64,000 nt of DNA, taken from contig CM060190.1 in the NCBI GenBank assembly GCA_030549335.1, positions 64,990,118-65,054,117 on the forward strand, given 5' to 3'. The notes below the pieces were generated by a model. The model ran no database searches, had not been told where the DNA came from, and was given only the letters and a program-made list of their open reading frames with translations. The translations under genes and the position numbers were made by a program. Below, one piece after another: positions 23,691-34,559 of the stretch (position 1 is the stretch's first letter; each line of letters opens with the position of its first letter). This stretch comes from Pontederia crassipes. Its lineage: Eukaryota; Streptophyta; Magnoliopsida; Commelinales; Pontederiaceae.

Positions 23691-24410
23691 TCTCTCACTC
23701 TCCCGCTCCCCTTCTATTTTTTTATATTTTAAAATAAATTTGCGACGGGTTCCCCCCATCAAAACTTGTGATGGGTGAGCTCCCCGTCGCAATGTTCGGC
23801 GGGTCCTTCCCGTTAGAGGTTACGATGAGAAATTCCTGGCGGATGTTTCAACGGTGGACTTCCTGTCAGAAGCTTCGTTGGGTGTGTCCCCTCGAAAGTT
23901 TCGGCGGGAAGCCTCTACCGGAGGTTCTGGCTGGTGTTTCCCATCGGAACCTCCGACAGACCTGGGTGACGAAATCTGTCAGAGGTTCCAAAGGACGTTC
24001 TGACGGGCCACCGTTGCAAGTACGGATCCGTCGGAACCTCCGGCAGACCTCAATCCATTGAAAGTTCCGACAGATCTTTTCCATTGGTACCTGCAAAGAC
24101 AACCTGTCGGAACGTCCTTCGGAACCTCTGACGTATTTCGTCACTCGTCGAAAACTTCTTAGCAATGAGCTCATTTCCGACGATCATCTTTTTGTCATTA
24201 AATCCATTCAAAATTAGATTTTTCAACGGATTTCACAAGATTTCCGATGGATTTGACCGTCGAAAATCGTGAAAATTATTGCAGTGATCTCAATCGTTAT
24301 AATGAAAAAATTTTGATGGCTGAGATGGAATGATCTCATATGTGCACATCTATATATGTATGCACTCTAATATTCCTTATATATATATATATATATAGCA
24401 TATTTATTTT

Positions 24411-24573
24411 TTATAAATTATATAATGTGCATTCGCCCAAAAGTTTCCTATATATATAATACCACAATAAATGATACATATATAATGTATATATATGTGT
24501 ATGTTTGCATGCATGTATACTACCATATTCACTTTTATAAATTATATAATGTGCATTCGCCCAAAAGTTTCCT
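24411..24573. repeat. Direct duplication of a 40-bp segment
   Basis: The segment containing ATAATGTGCATTCGCCCAAA occurs at 24411-24450 and again at 24534-24573. About 80 bases of AT-rich sequence separate the copies. Confidence 0.8.
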
Positions 24574-24599
24574 CTATATGTATTATATACTGTAACAAA

Positions 24600-25920
24600 T
24601 GGTGCAAATGTAACCAAAAGAAATTCAAGTGCTCATTCGAAACTTTGGTTCCTCTTAACTTTTCCCAAATTAAAACTTTCCTAACTTAGAACCCACTCCT
24701 CGAGCAGTCCGGTCGCCAACTCGCCATTCAAGATGAGGATGCTGGAGATTTTATTATTAGTTAAAAAAAAAAACAAATGCAAGTTCAATTTGGTTATACT
24801 CTACCTATTGTATTTGCTTTCATATGAAGATATTATACATGCCGTGTGATCTCGCAGTGGACAATTGAGATATATCACACACCTTGCATGTGACCTGTAG
24901 ATGTGCAAAAAGTATAAAGGTAAATCTTATATTTATAAAAAAGAAAGGTGCATTTAATCAAAATTTCATGTTTCCATTTTAAATAAACAATTGAATTGTA
25001 TAAATAAGACTATCCTAAATATATAACTTCATAATTACATTAACTTCGTACTGATATCCTAGGACCCTATCCAACTTGGTCGGTTTTGAGCTAAAAAAAT
25101 GGGTTATGAATCAATCAAAACTTGGATAAACAATTCTCTTATTTTGATAAAAGGATAAATTTGATCAAAACCTGGATTGGATCAGTTGATCCCGCCAAAC
25201 AAAACAGGGAAAAAAAGATATGATAATTCAATTGTGTGGTTTGATCAAACAAAAAATGGATCACCCAATTTAACTGATAGAATTAATTATTTGCTTATTC
25301 ATCTAAATATATCTATCTATCTTGAGAAGAAATTTGAATATTAAACATAACGTTTAGAGAAGAAATTTTACTCAAGCATGAGTTCTTGAAAGAATCAATC
25401 ATGATACTTATCTATCAAATAGATTTACTTTCGTTAAAAATATATATATTCATTTTAGTGATATAGTAATTAAAATAATACTATATATATATGAAAGAAA
25501 TTTTAAAATAAAAATAAATACTAATGTGTATCGATCTTCCTTAAAATTGTGTGTTGACTCAACATAGATTATATTTTTTTTCGGTAAATAACATAAATTA
25601 TATTTCATTGTATTATATTTTTATATTTCAGTTGGCAAGGGAAAAGAAAAATATTAATCAATTCAGGTTTAAAAAAAATGTGGCCTGACCAAAAGACACT
25701 TACGTAAGCTCCGATTCTTGGTTATATTTTTTAAAAATAGTGTCAATGGAATTATAGTATTTTTTTCCTTTTGAAATTTGTTTTTGAGTTAATATCTGGG
25801 TTCAAAAAATGTTGGACGACTTTCCATAATTCTTTTCCTCTATTTTTATGGCAAAAAGGAGTATGTTATGCTTCCATCATATCGTAACTTAGTCGTCCGT
25901 ATATATCTCATCAGTCTTTC
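24600..25920. other. AT-rich intergenic sequence
   Basis: No gene, RNA or clear element was seen in these 1.3 kb. Confidence 0.5.
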
Positions 25921-25929
25921 TCCTCGTAT

Positions 25930-26425
25930 TTGGACTTCTTCGCATACTCAAGCAGAAGAGACAAGGTCAGTGCCTCCACTCACACCATTGAACACAAGAA
26001 TCCTAGGAAGCTAAGGCCAGTGCCTCCACCGACAACATTGACCACAAGAATCCTAGGAAGCAAGTGCAGTTGTCTGCGAACTTTCTTATGTAGTCAAGGC
26101 AGAGATCAACTCTTTCTTTCCTAATGGTATAGTGGCCATAGGCGAAGTTGTTGGAAGCATCTTCTTTGAGCTGCTCTAGGTGGAAGAGCTGGCGGTAGAT
26201 TTTGGTCATAACTTCATCGATCACGGTTGGCTCAAGATCGACGAAGATAGCACAAAGTATGTGCTTCCCAGCGCCGGCTCGCTGAAGAACGTGTTGAATG
26301 CATTGTCGCTCCCGCCTATGGTCTTGTCACTTGCCATTTGGCCATAAGGCTGGATGCTGTGCCGGAGGCAGTAAACTTCCCAACAAGTGTTTCCGACCTA
26401 GATGTCGACCTCCGCCACGGCTGCC
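25930..26425 (-). pseudogene. Alpha-tubulin retro-pseudogene fragment
   Basis: Translated on the minus strand, this matches the N-terminal third of alpha-tubulin without introns. Matching stretches are [20 protein letters not shown], then [18 protein letters not shown], then [21 protein letters not shown] and [13 protein letters not shown]. Defects seen: a stop in place of the Gln before VGN, a one-base loss near 26278, loss of three codons after EQL, and a 50-bp tandem duplication (25963-26012 and 26013-26062) that breaks the frame. The match then fades. Absence of introns suggests a reverse-transcribed copy, but no poly-A or target duplication was confirmed. Confidence 0.85.
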
Positions 26426-26636
26426 TCCACCGAACCAGTGAGGGCTCTTGAAATGCCAAGCCCAATGCGCCATCACAGGAGATTGCTTAGGAATGTTGAA
26501 TCTGGTAGAATCCACGGCAGAGGGAATCGTCTTCAATTCCATTATTTTTTTTTTTGTTTTGTAAACCACGTCTTGTTGGCTTCAGGGATTATCTTGTGCT
26601 TTATTACCTTTCTTTAGTTATCAGCATTAACTAGTA

Positions 26637-27258
26637 AGGCGCCATTTGGATATTGAATAAGTAGTGAAATAAGTGTCTATTAGGCGCTGTTTGATTTCGG
26701 GTTAACAGATGGAATAAGGTCTTAATCGTCGGAATATCGTCAAATACGAGTTGGATTAGGATTAAGAAGAGACAAGCATCACACGATTTACGATGGATGT
26801 TTAATCTTGTCGGACCAATGTATTCTTTGTATTCCATCATTTTCGTATTCTTCATTTTTGTTGGATTAAAAAAAAATTGTAATCCATTCAACTTCACGAG
26901 TTACGTAACTCTCCTCCTAGATTAACTATTCTGCAACCAAACAGCGTCTTAGGGAATATCATCAAACACAAGTCGAAACAGGAATAAGGCGCAACAACAT
27001 ATGCACGACATCCTAAGCTTGTTTAATCTTGTCGGAGGGGTGTTTTGCGGGTTATGATATTCAGTTGAAATGATGGAATACAATTTATTCAGCTGGCGCC
27101 CCTATTTTAACACATAAAAAAGTCGTTCGTAGAGAGATATTTACATGTCATCCAAATAAACATGCTGAATAGAATAACGCAAGGATGCAGAACGTCGCTC
27201 GGAATAAATCGTACACAAAGAATAAATCAAGATATTCTCTTGCAACCAAATGCCTCCT
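26637..27258. mobile_element. Outer MITE interrupted by a Tourist-like MITE
   Basis: The left end GGCGCCATTTGG and right end CCAAATGCCTCC are imperfect inverted copies. The inner element at 26683-26948 lies within it. The target duplication is uncertain. Confidence 0.35.
26683..26948. mobile_element. Tourist-like (PIF/Harbinger) MITE, 266 bp
   Basis: Its ends GGCGCTGTTTG and CAAACAGCGTC are inverted copies with one mismatch. It is flanked by TTA on both sides (26680-26682 and 26949-26951), the 3-bp target duplication of the PIF/Harbinger group. No coding capacity. Confidence 0.7.
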
Positions 27259-28235
27259 ACAAGTGATTTAAGAGAGAATATTGGAGAAGAAAATTTATTG
27301 TTTACAAAGATGAAGCGATGGAGAGATTAGGGATTGGGGGAGAAATAGAGTTTTCTGTGAAGAAAATATGAAACATTTATCATCTTCCTCTCTACTACAC
27401 CTCCGATCGACAATTTATCGCCCTTCCCCCTTCGATGATCTGCGTGCTCCTTCCTCTATATATTGCACCTCCGACCGATCTGCCCCCTCCCCCTTCGACG
27501 ATCTGTCCCCCTTCCCCCTTTGTCATTGCATTTTGTTGTCATTGCTGCTATTGCGAACTGCTGCTTCATCACTGCCATTGTCTGCAGCTGCGCCACCATA
27601 CTCCTCTCACGAACCCGACGAACCTCTGCTGCTGTTTTGACGATCTTCCCCCTTCCCCTCCACCACTGCATTTTGCTGCCGCCACCGCCACTACGAACTG
27701 TTGCGTCACCATCGCACCCCTCTTGATCACGGCCCTCACGAACCCAATGAACCCCCACCCCCCGTTGCTGCAAACTACTGCTACACCGCCACACCCCCTC
27801 ACGAACACTCTTATTGCTACTTCGCCGTCTTACTATTGCTTCGTTGCCGTCGCTGCCTGCTGCACCACTATTGCTTCACTGTCGTCGCTGCATGTTGTTG
27901 CACCGTCGTTGTTGCTACATCATCACTGCTTCACCATTGCAGACACACACACACCCATGAACACCCCCCTCATGAGGTTATTTTGTGACATTTGTTTTCA
28001 TTATCATAATTTATATGAATTCATCATAGATGATATCGTACTAACTAATGTTTGCTCAATGCATAACTTTTTTTTAATTTGTGTCACTATAAAAAAGTTG
28101 ATAATATAGATGGAACCGGTGCTTAATCAATTAAGAGAATGTTGTTCTTTATGGTGAGTGAGTTAAATATTATTTGAATTAGCTTGTTTAACAATTAATC
28201 CATAAATTTTTCCTTTCGGTAATGACCAGGATTAA

Positions 28236-28560
28236 TGTTACTCCACTAGAATGTGATTGTGAGGAAAAAGCCATCATTACAACATCTTGGACTATGAAGG
28301 ATCCATGTCGAATATTTTATAGTTGTAGGAATTATCAAGTGAGCACATAGTTAAAATGTAGCATTTGGTTCAACATTGATTGTTTCATTTAATTCTAGTT
28401 GTAACATTTTATTTTACTTTTTCATTTCAGAGAAAAGAGCTTGTAATTTCTTTCGTTGGTTGGATCCACCTTGATATAAAAGACTCATCAATGGGTTATT
28501 GAAAATAGTGAAATTGAGTGATCGTGATGTTGAAGATGAACGTGTGAAGTTTGAAGATCT
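28236..28560 (+). pseudogene. GRF-type zinc finger remnant in the transposon
   Basis: The frame ECDCEEKAIITTSWTMKDP followed by CRIFYSCRNYQ has the spacing of a GRF zinc finger. A continuation ACNFFRWLDPP, typical of GRF domains, appears near 28440 after an intron-like gap, but a stop follows at once. GRF fingers are common accessory domains of plant transposon proteins. The copy is probably not functional. Confidence 0.6.
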
Positions 28561-29125
28561 CATTGAAGTAAAAAAAAGAAAATATAAATTGTATAAGGCG
28601 ATAATAGCATATATGTTTTTAATGCTATTATCTCTTCTCAAATGAGATGCTATGTATAAGACGATAGTTTCTACTAGTTGTCTATCATTGTAGAAACTTT
28701 TGTAATATATTAAGACCGTTGTTATGGGATTAATGTTGAAGTATATGTAGTATAATGCTACTATTTGTAATGCAATGTTAAATTTTAAATGATGCAATAA
28801 GAATGAAAAGCTTATGTTTTAACATGGATTATCATTTGCTCTTTGCTGGTTCAACTATTAACTTATCATGCGCTGCTATATTCATGTTGTAAATTTGGGG
28901 CTCAAAATTATGTGGCTTATCTAGTTTTCTCATCTCAATGGCACAAAAAATTACAACCAAGAGAGCATATCCAATGTGCGAGTAGTCCCCCCTACAAAAA
29001 CACATATCATTAAAAGATTATATGGGTATCCTTTCTAGATATCAAACTTTGCTTCACATAACAACATTGAAAATCTTTCAACTCGAAGATTCAACAACAT
29101 GTAATCGTCAACCTTCAGTTTTTCG

Positions 29126-29514
29126 GCATCGTTTGATTCTCGGATAGAAGATAGGATAATTGCTTTATCGATCAAATTTTACCAAATGACGTCTGGATTA
29201 GGGTTAATCACTTACAAGGATTGCACATGAACTGAAACGTGTTTAATCTTGCCGAGGAGATATTTTCTGGGTTGCGTTATTTGTCAAAAAAGTATGAATA
29301 TGTATATTCCCCTATTGCAGCTGGGATAGACTTACTGTTCATATGAGTCAAAAAGTTAACATGACGATCATTTCACACCCCCAAATTTTCTAATAAACCA
29401 AACAAGTCAGCCGAATAGAATAGAGCGTCATCGATCCGAGTGTTGTCAATTAAGTTTAATCGGCCGAATAAAAATTTGTATTCCTGCAAACCTACTCGGC
29501 TTCCAAATGGCACC
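29126..29514. mobile_element. MITE-like insertion inside the Mutator-type element
   Basis: The left GGCATCGTTTGATTCTCGG and right CTCGGCTTCCAAATGGCACC are loosely inverted. It has the same style of ends as the MITEs at 26.7 kb. No coding capacity. Confidence 0.35.
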
Positions 29515-30171
29515 TTTATAGTTAACAAATGGACCAGAGCAAATGTCACGTATTCTCGACAGTTTTCAGATATCTACTAGTTACATTTTAATTTATCAAG
29601 ACAAAAAAATGTCAGAATTTTGTTTACTTGAGATGTTTTAAACTGTCAAGTTAGCATATTAGTAAGAGACTCAGTCACGACCATAACAACAAAACTCTAG
29701 AATATGGAACCTAGCATAGCTATTTGAATAAGCTATTGTGCAAGAAAGTTTAGGCTTCATCTCAAACTTGCATCACAAATCTTCTAAATAACCTATGATT
29801 GAATTGATTCAAACGTATCGAACAATGGGTTCTCCTTGCCAAGAAGTCATACATAGAAATTTGGGGGAAGTTTAAAGAAAATAAAGTATGATTGTTTCAT
29901 GACAATCATTCATGCTGGTGTCAATAATCTGAAACCACGCTTCTAACAACTTCCATATTCTAAATAGATCAAAATACAGGACCATAAGAACATTAGCCAT
30001 AACCACATTAGACAAGTTTGTTTTGAAGACCGACAACATCCACAATAACTTTGAATAAAATTGCTCGAGGATGACATAATCCATGTTTAATGTTTACAAA
30101 AGTTGAATGGCTTTATTACCTATGGTTCAAAACAGAAAAACCAGAAGATAAATAACTTTAATAAGCGATAC

Positions 30172-30220
30172 AACAACAACAACAAAGCCTTATCCCACTA
30201 GGTGGGGTCGGCTACATGGA
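30172..30220 (-). mobile_element. 49-bp SINE/RTE tail insertion with target duplication
   Basis: Only the 3' tail is present (on the minus strand CCATGTAGCCGACCCCACC, then the GGATAAGGCTTTG tail and TTG units). It is flanked by a 15-bp duplication, TTTAATAAGC(g/a)ATAC, at 30157-30171 and 30221-30235 with one mismatch. This is an extreme 5' truncation of an AU SINE or of an RTE LINE. Confidence 0.85.
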
Positions 30221-30699
30221 TTTAATAAGCAATACAATAATAATAAAAAAAATTATTACTCGTTAGATTAAGTCTACTATTAAATTCCACCATCACAATC
30301 TTCAATCCTTTTCTTTTTCTTCAAATTTTCATTATATGCAAAGAAACATGTGAGAGATGACATTAATAAGCAAAGCACATATTTTTGAAAGGAAAAACTA
30401 ATAAAATATTTTATACCTTCCGAAGACAAGTAGATCTGCAATGACTTTCCCCATCACACTTATCACATATACGCTTCTTACGCTCGCCTTGAGAAGTTGA
30501 AACTTCAACGTCAAACTTAAGCATTTGTATTTTTTTTTGTCTACCTTTAGCATTTACAAAAGTTGGATCATGAATAGTTGCATCCAATTCTTCTTATTTG
30601 GCTAAACGTAGTAGAAGCATCATTTGTGGCATTCGATCTTTTGAACTGTCCAATAAGTTCTTTCATAATTGAAATATCAATTTCCAAAAAATTAGGCGA

Positions 30700-31500
30700 A
30701 CCTATGGTAAAATCATTAACTTTGCGTATATTTGTTCATCATATGAATTTATGAAGTGAGGTTATAACATGGGAGCCATTTGTAGACATACTAGCATTGT
30801 CATGGATTGTGCGTGTTTTTTAGTAACGAACATCCATTGTCCAGTGACGAAGTATGTATTGGTTGGGTAAATTTATAATCCTTTTCTTATTAAGGACGTT
30901 CAAAATATGGTCACAAAATATACCTTATTGCTCAAATTTATTAAATGAGCATCTCACTGAAATTTGTTGTCGATTGTTATACTCAGCCTTTGATCTTCTT
31001 TCCCCATCAACTACATAGAGTATACTACTTGATTATCATTCTTTAAAATTTTTTCGATAAGAAATCATTAAGTTGTTTGAACTCTCTTTGCAAAATAACA
31101 AACATACTTTGTGTATATATCTTGCTTGCATGCATTCCCAAAATGTATATTGAAATTAAAAAAAGTCGTTGAGCTCAAAATTTTAAAATCTTCATGTTCT
31201 TTGGTTTCACGACGTGAACGAAGAACTTCATCATATTGAAACATAAAATTTGTTAGTGAGATATTCAAATTGACGTAGTCATAAAAAAGACATTCATAAT
31301 CTTTGTGAGGAAAATAGCATGGAACAATAGTGACTCTTATTATATATATTTTCAACACATTGACTATCTCGTATCTCATAAGTTTGCTTCATTTCAATCC
31401 ATTTCTTTTTAAATTCATCAATCTTTGATAAGTTTGCATTTATTTCGTGTTTCTCTTCGTTGAAATGATTCTTTGCCGACATTTTGTTTAACATCTTCAT
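30700..31500 (-). pseudogene. FAR1/FHY3-like (Mutator-type) transposase remnant
   Basis: Minus-strand fragments in order: DEFKKKWIEMKQTYEIRDSQ (the linker after the transposase core), then SLTNFMFQYDEVLRSRRE, then a SWIM-like zinc finger around 30860-30970 (CSFNKFEQ..GIFCDHILNVL, then QYILRHWTMD). These resemble FAR1/FHY3 and Mutator transposase C-termini. Stops and frame breaks occur throughout and the catalytic core was not found, so this is a dead copy. Confidence 0.7.
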
Positions 31501-32089
31501 ACCCTTGTTTCAAACAAATGAGCACCTTGCTCGAGAATTTTCTACCTTCACCTATCTTATAAGAAACATGCTTTCGTATATAAAATCTAACCGATCTAGC
31601 ATAATAGTTATAAAAATCATATCACGCTTTTTTTATAATCGAATGTTATTCCAACATATGATTTGACTATGTCATTAAATTGTTCAGAAGTCTAACCCAG
31701 CTATTAATTATCATTTTTTCCAACATCTTACACATTGTTGTAAAAAATCTATCATGAGTTCACACATGACATTACAACTTGTAGTAAAAAGAATTTGACA
31801 TATACTTTGTTGAATGTTGTGTGAATTCAATGTATTTTTATCTTCACATAATATCTCATGCATGTTCACAGTGTTGCTCATGTTAGATGACATTAGTCAT
31901 TGACACATTATGAATGACAATATCAGTAACCGAATACCAAGACTTTGTTTATAATACTTTACATTAACATCACACTTAAACATAAAAATGAGCCAACTCA
32001 GAGCAGAAATAAATTCTAAATAAGATATGGACAACTACTTAGTTCAATCAAAACCATCAGACTTAAATAAGACAACACTTAACATCTTA

Positions 32090-32250
32090 CATTTAATATC
32101 ACACTTAAAAAAACTACAGAGTTCAATCGAGAAAAGTATTAAACATAAATAATATCTTTCATTTAATATCATACTTAAAAAAAATTACAGAGTTCAATCG
32201 AGAGAAGCATTAGACATAAATAACATTGTTCATTTAATATCACACTTATC
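32090..32250. repeat. 70-bp tandem repeat, about 2.3 copies
   Basis: Units starting CATTTAATATCACACTTAA begin at 32090, 32160 and 32231 and share TACAGAGTTCAATCGAGA. It lies just inside the right end of the Mutator-type element. Confidence 0.8.
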
Positions 32251-32914
32251 TTTTTTATTTTGTTTTATTTTTGTTCTTCTTTTGCACATCAAACACGTAA
32301 ATGAACATAATGAACATCTTCAACGTAGCACATTCGTCCAGAGGCAAATGAACATATACCAATTTTGTTCATGACTCTGGTGTGGCAGCACAAATCATGG
32401 AGGCAACAACAACAGCAGATCACGATGGCATCAACAAAAGGCAGCAGCGGTGAAACAATGACGACGCACCAGCAAGGGTTTGTCAAGTTTGTGAGGGGGG
32501 TGATCGCAAGGGGGTGCGGCAGCAGTGAAACAATAGCAGTGATGAAGCAGCAGTTCGTATCAGTCGCGAAGTAGCAACAGGGGAGTTCGTGAGGGGGGTG
32601 AAGTGGTGCAACAGCAGTAGCGGCGACAATGAAGCAACAATTCCCAGCGGCAGAGGGGGAAGGTGGACAGATCGTCGAAGGGAAAAGGGAACAGATCATC
32701 GGTCGGAGGTGTAGTAGAGAGGAAGGGCGGCAGATCGTTGGTCGAAGGTGCAGTAGAGAGGAAGCGGAACACATCTAAGGGGTAGGGATAAAACACATTT
32801 GGGGGAAAAGAATTTTGGGTGAAGGAGGCTTGTTAGCGGATCGAATTGGAAAAAATGGTTTAGCAGCGACCTGATCTCAATCACCCGTCAAGTTAGGATG
32901 CAATCTAATGGTCA

Positions 32915-32957
32915 TGGTCGCAAGTTGCAACCGATTTTTTGGGTGCATCCAACTTCA

Positions 32958-33011
<54 letters not shown>

Positions 33012-34556
33012 GTGTATATAGGTGAGAAGGTGTATGTTGCCACTTCATCATGTTGTAAATTACATCTTGGTTGTCCATCTAACGTATGATCAACACGCAC
33101 TATCCTCTCATCTCTATGTACATTTTTTGCTCTCTTCTCTCGAAAGAGTCGTTGCCTCCTCGATGTCTCACTGACACGACATGGGCTAAGCAACCCTCCA
33201 CCATTGCTTCCTATGCCAAACCATCGGGCCGTCTCTAGTGGTTTTCTACCATCTCTTCCTTTGATGAACCATTAGGCCTTCTCCGACAGCCATGGGAACC
33301 CTCCCTCGCACAACCCTTGAGCTGACATCGACCGCGGAAGAGTCCACTCATGCTTTGAGACCCACATACGTAGACCAAACATGGAGAACACAAACAAGAC
33401 AATTTAGTAGCGACGGCCGCACAAGGAAAGAGGGAAATAAAGGGGGGAAGGGGATGACCTTCACCCTCGCTCATCACCTCTCACTCTTTCCTTCTCCCTC
33501 TCAAGTTCATAGCAAAGACATCGGCAATGACGGCGACATGGGAACAGTTGACACCACCACCATCGACGTCATAATGATCTTGTTAACCCTCTTTTTGCTC
33601 CTCTTCTTCCTCTAGCTGCACAGGAAGCAGTGATGGGGCACCATTCCCGCCTTTGTCCGGCCCACTTCCGTCTATCTTGGCCAGAACGAACTCGCTGCGA
33701 TGATGGTCCCGAGCTCGCCGACGACGAGCCCGAACAGCTGCTGCCCAGTGCAGCCACGGGTTCCACTTAGATTGCATTGACGCATGGCTTCGCTTGCACT
33801 CCACTTGCCCTGCCACTGCGCCATGGTAACCGGCGACAAGGTGTGCGCAAGGAAATGGGGGGGGGGGGGGGGGGGTTGCGACCACACACCGCAATGACCA
33901 GACCTTCGCAGATGCGTCGTGCTCCCCACGCACGTGCGACCATCTCTAACGACATGTAGGCTGCCATGTCTTGGAAAGCGCCCGTGCCGCTAATCCCCGG
34001 TCTTCTTTGCCAACCCTAAGTCAACGATCTTCACCCCCCTTTTTCCCTCTTTCCCGGTGCCGGCATGTGTAGGGAAAGAGGAGGCCCCCTTTTTCGACCT
34101 TCTCAGCCGGTCGGTCACCTTCTCTGTCATTGAAGGACCTTCGTCAATGAGCTCTTGCTTTTTTTTATGTGTTATCGATGAAGGAGTAATTTTGACTTTT
34201 CATAAATGGCCGCTTACCTTAAACAAAAAAATGTTTTGATTTGCCCTATCTCTATCTTTGATATCTTTCACAAAGAGAGAAAGAGAGAGGGGGTGGGTGG
34301 GTAGTGGCAAAGATGATTAAAGCGGTATCCCGAGGAAGAAAAATTCCCCGTTTCTTTTCTTTGTACATTGTAAAATATATTTATTCTTTATAAGACACCG
34401 ATAAAGTGATAACGGAAAACACTATTTTCAAATAGGAATAAAAGAATCTTTTCTTCACGTCGGGATTGAAAAAAGAAATCTAGTGGCTTGACTAGTTGCA
34501 ATCGCCCAATTTTAATTTAACAGATTATTGCAACTTACAACCTCTTTCAGCGACCA
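32915..34556. mobile_element. Possible GC-rich element with short inverted ends
   Basis: TGGTCGCAAGTTGCAA near 32915 is loosely mirrored near 34520-34554 (TTGCAACTTACAACC..GCGACCA). Between them are a (TA)n run (32958-33006), a GC-rich body with open frames of no recognised family on both strands, and a run of 19 G (33857-33875). The borders are tentative. Confidence 0.3.
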
Positions 34557-34559
34557 TAT

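Larger units (their letters stand above)
21541..24286. mobile_element. Non-autonomous CACTA element, 2.75 kb
   Basis: The left end is CACTACAAGAAAATCG (21541 on). The right end, read inverted, is CACTGCAATAATTTTCACG (to 24286). CACTA-type termini are typical of En/Spm elements. Subterminal repeats of the type TCCGACGG or CCGTCGG are frequent on both sides. The 3-bp flanks are att and atc, so the target duplication is imperfect. No transposase frame is visible. The interior holds a TTA/TCA microsatellite and a GC-rich array of GGATC..GCCGCAGGCAG units (about 23150-23690). Confidence 0.85.
27300..32880. mobile_element. Decayed Mutator/FAR1-type element with long inverted ends
   Basis: About 27370-27990 and about 32340-32800 are related in inverted orientation. 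Both contain CTCTACTACACCTCCGA, TTCGACGATCTGTCC and runs such as ACTGCTGCTTCATCACTGC. Between them lie a FAR1-like transposase remnant on the minus strand and a GRF zinc-finger remnant on the plus strand. Open frames inside the GC-rich ends are low-complexity (Cys, Leu, His, Pro) and not taken as genes. The exact outer borders and target duplication could not be fixed. A smaller MITE and a SINE tail are nested inside. Confidence 0.6.

Noticed and set aside
23059..23792. Open frames in the CACTA interior
   Set aside because: They arise from the GCCGCAGGCAG repeat array and read through on both strands.
27435..28109. A 224-residue open frame rich in Cys, His, Leu and Pro
   Set aside because: It is low complexity and lies in the inverted end of the Mutator-type element; its partner end at 32.3-32.8 kb shows the same bias.
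33583..33933. Open frames of up to 116 residues on both strands around the poly-G run
   Set aside because: Overlapping frames on both strands in GC-rich DNA, a poly-G/poly-Pro artefact and no recognisable domain.
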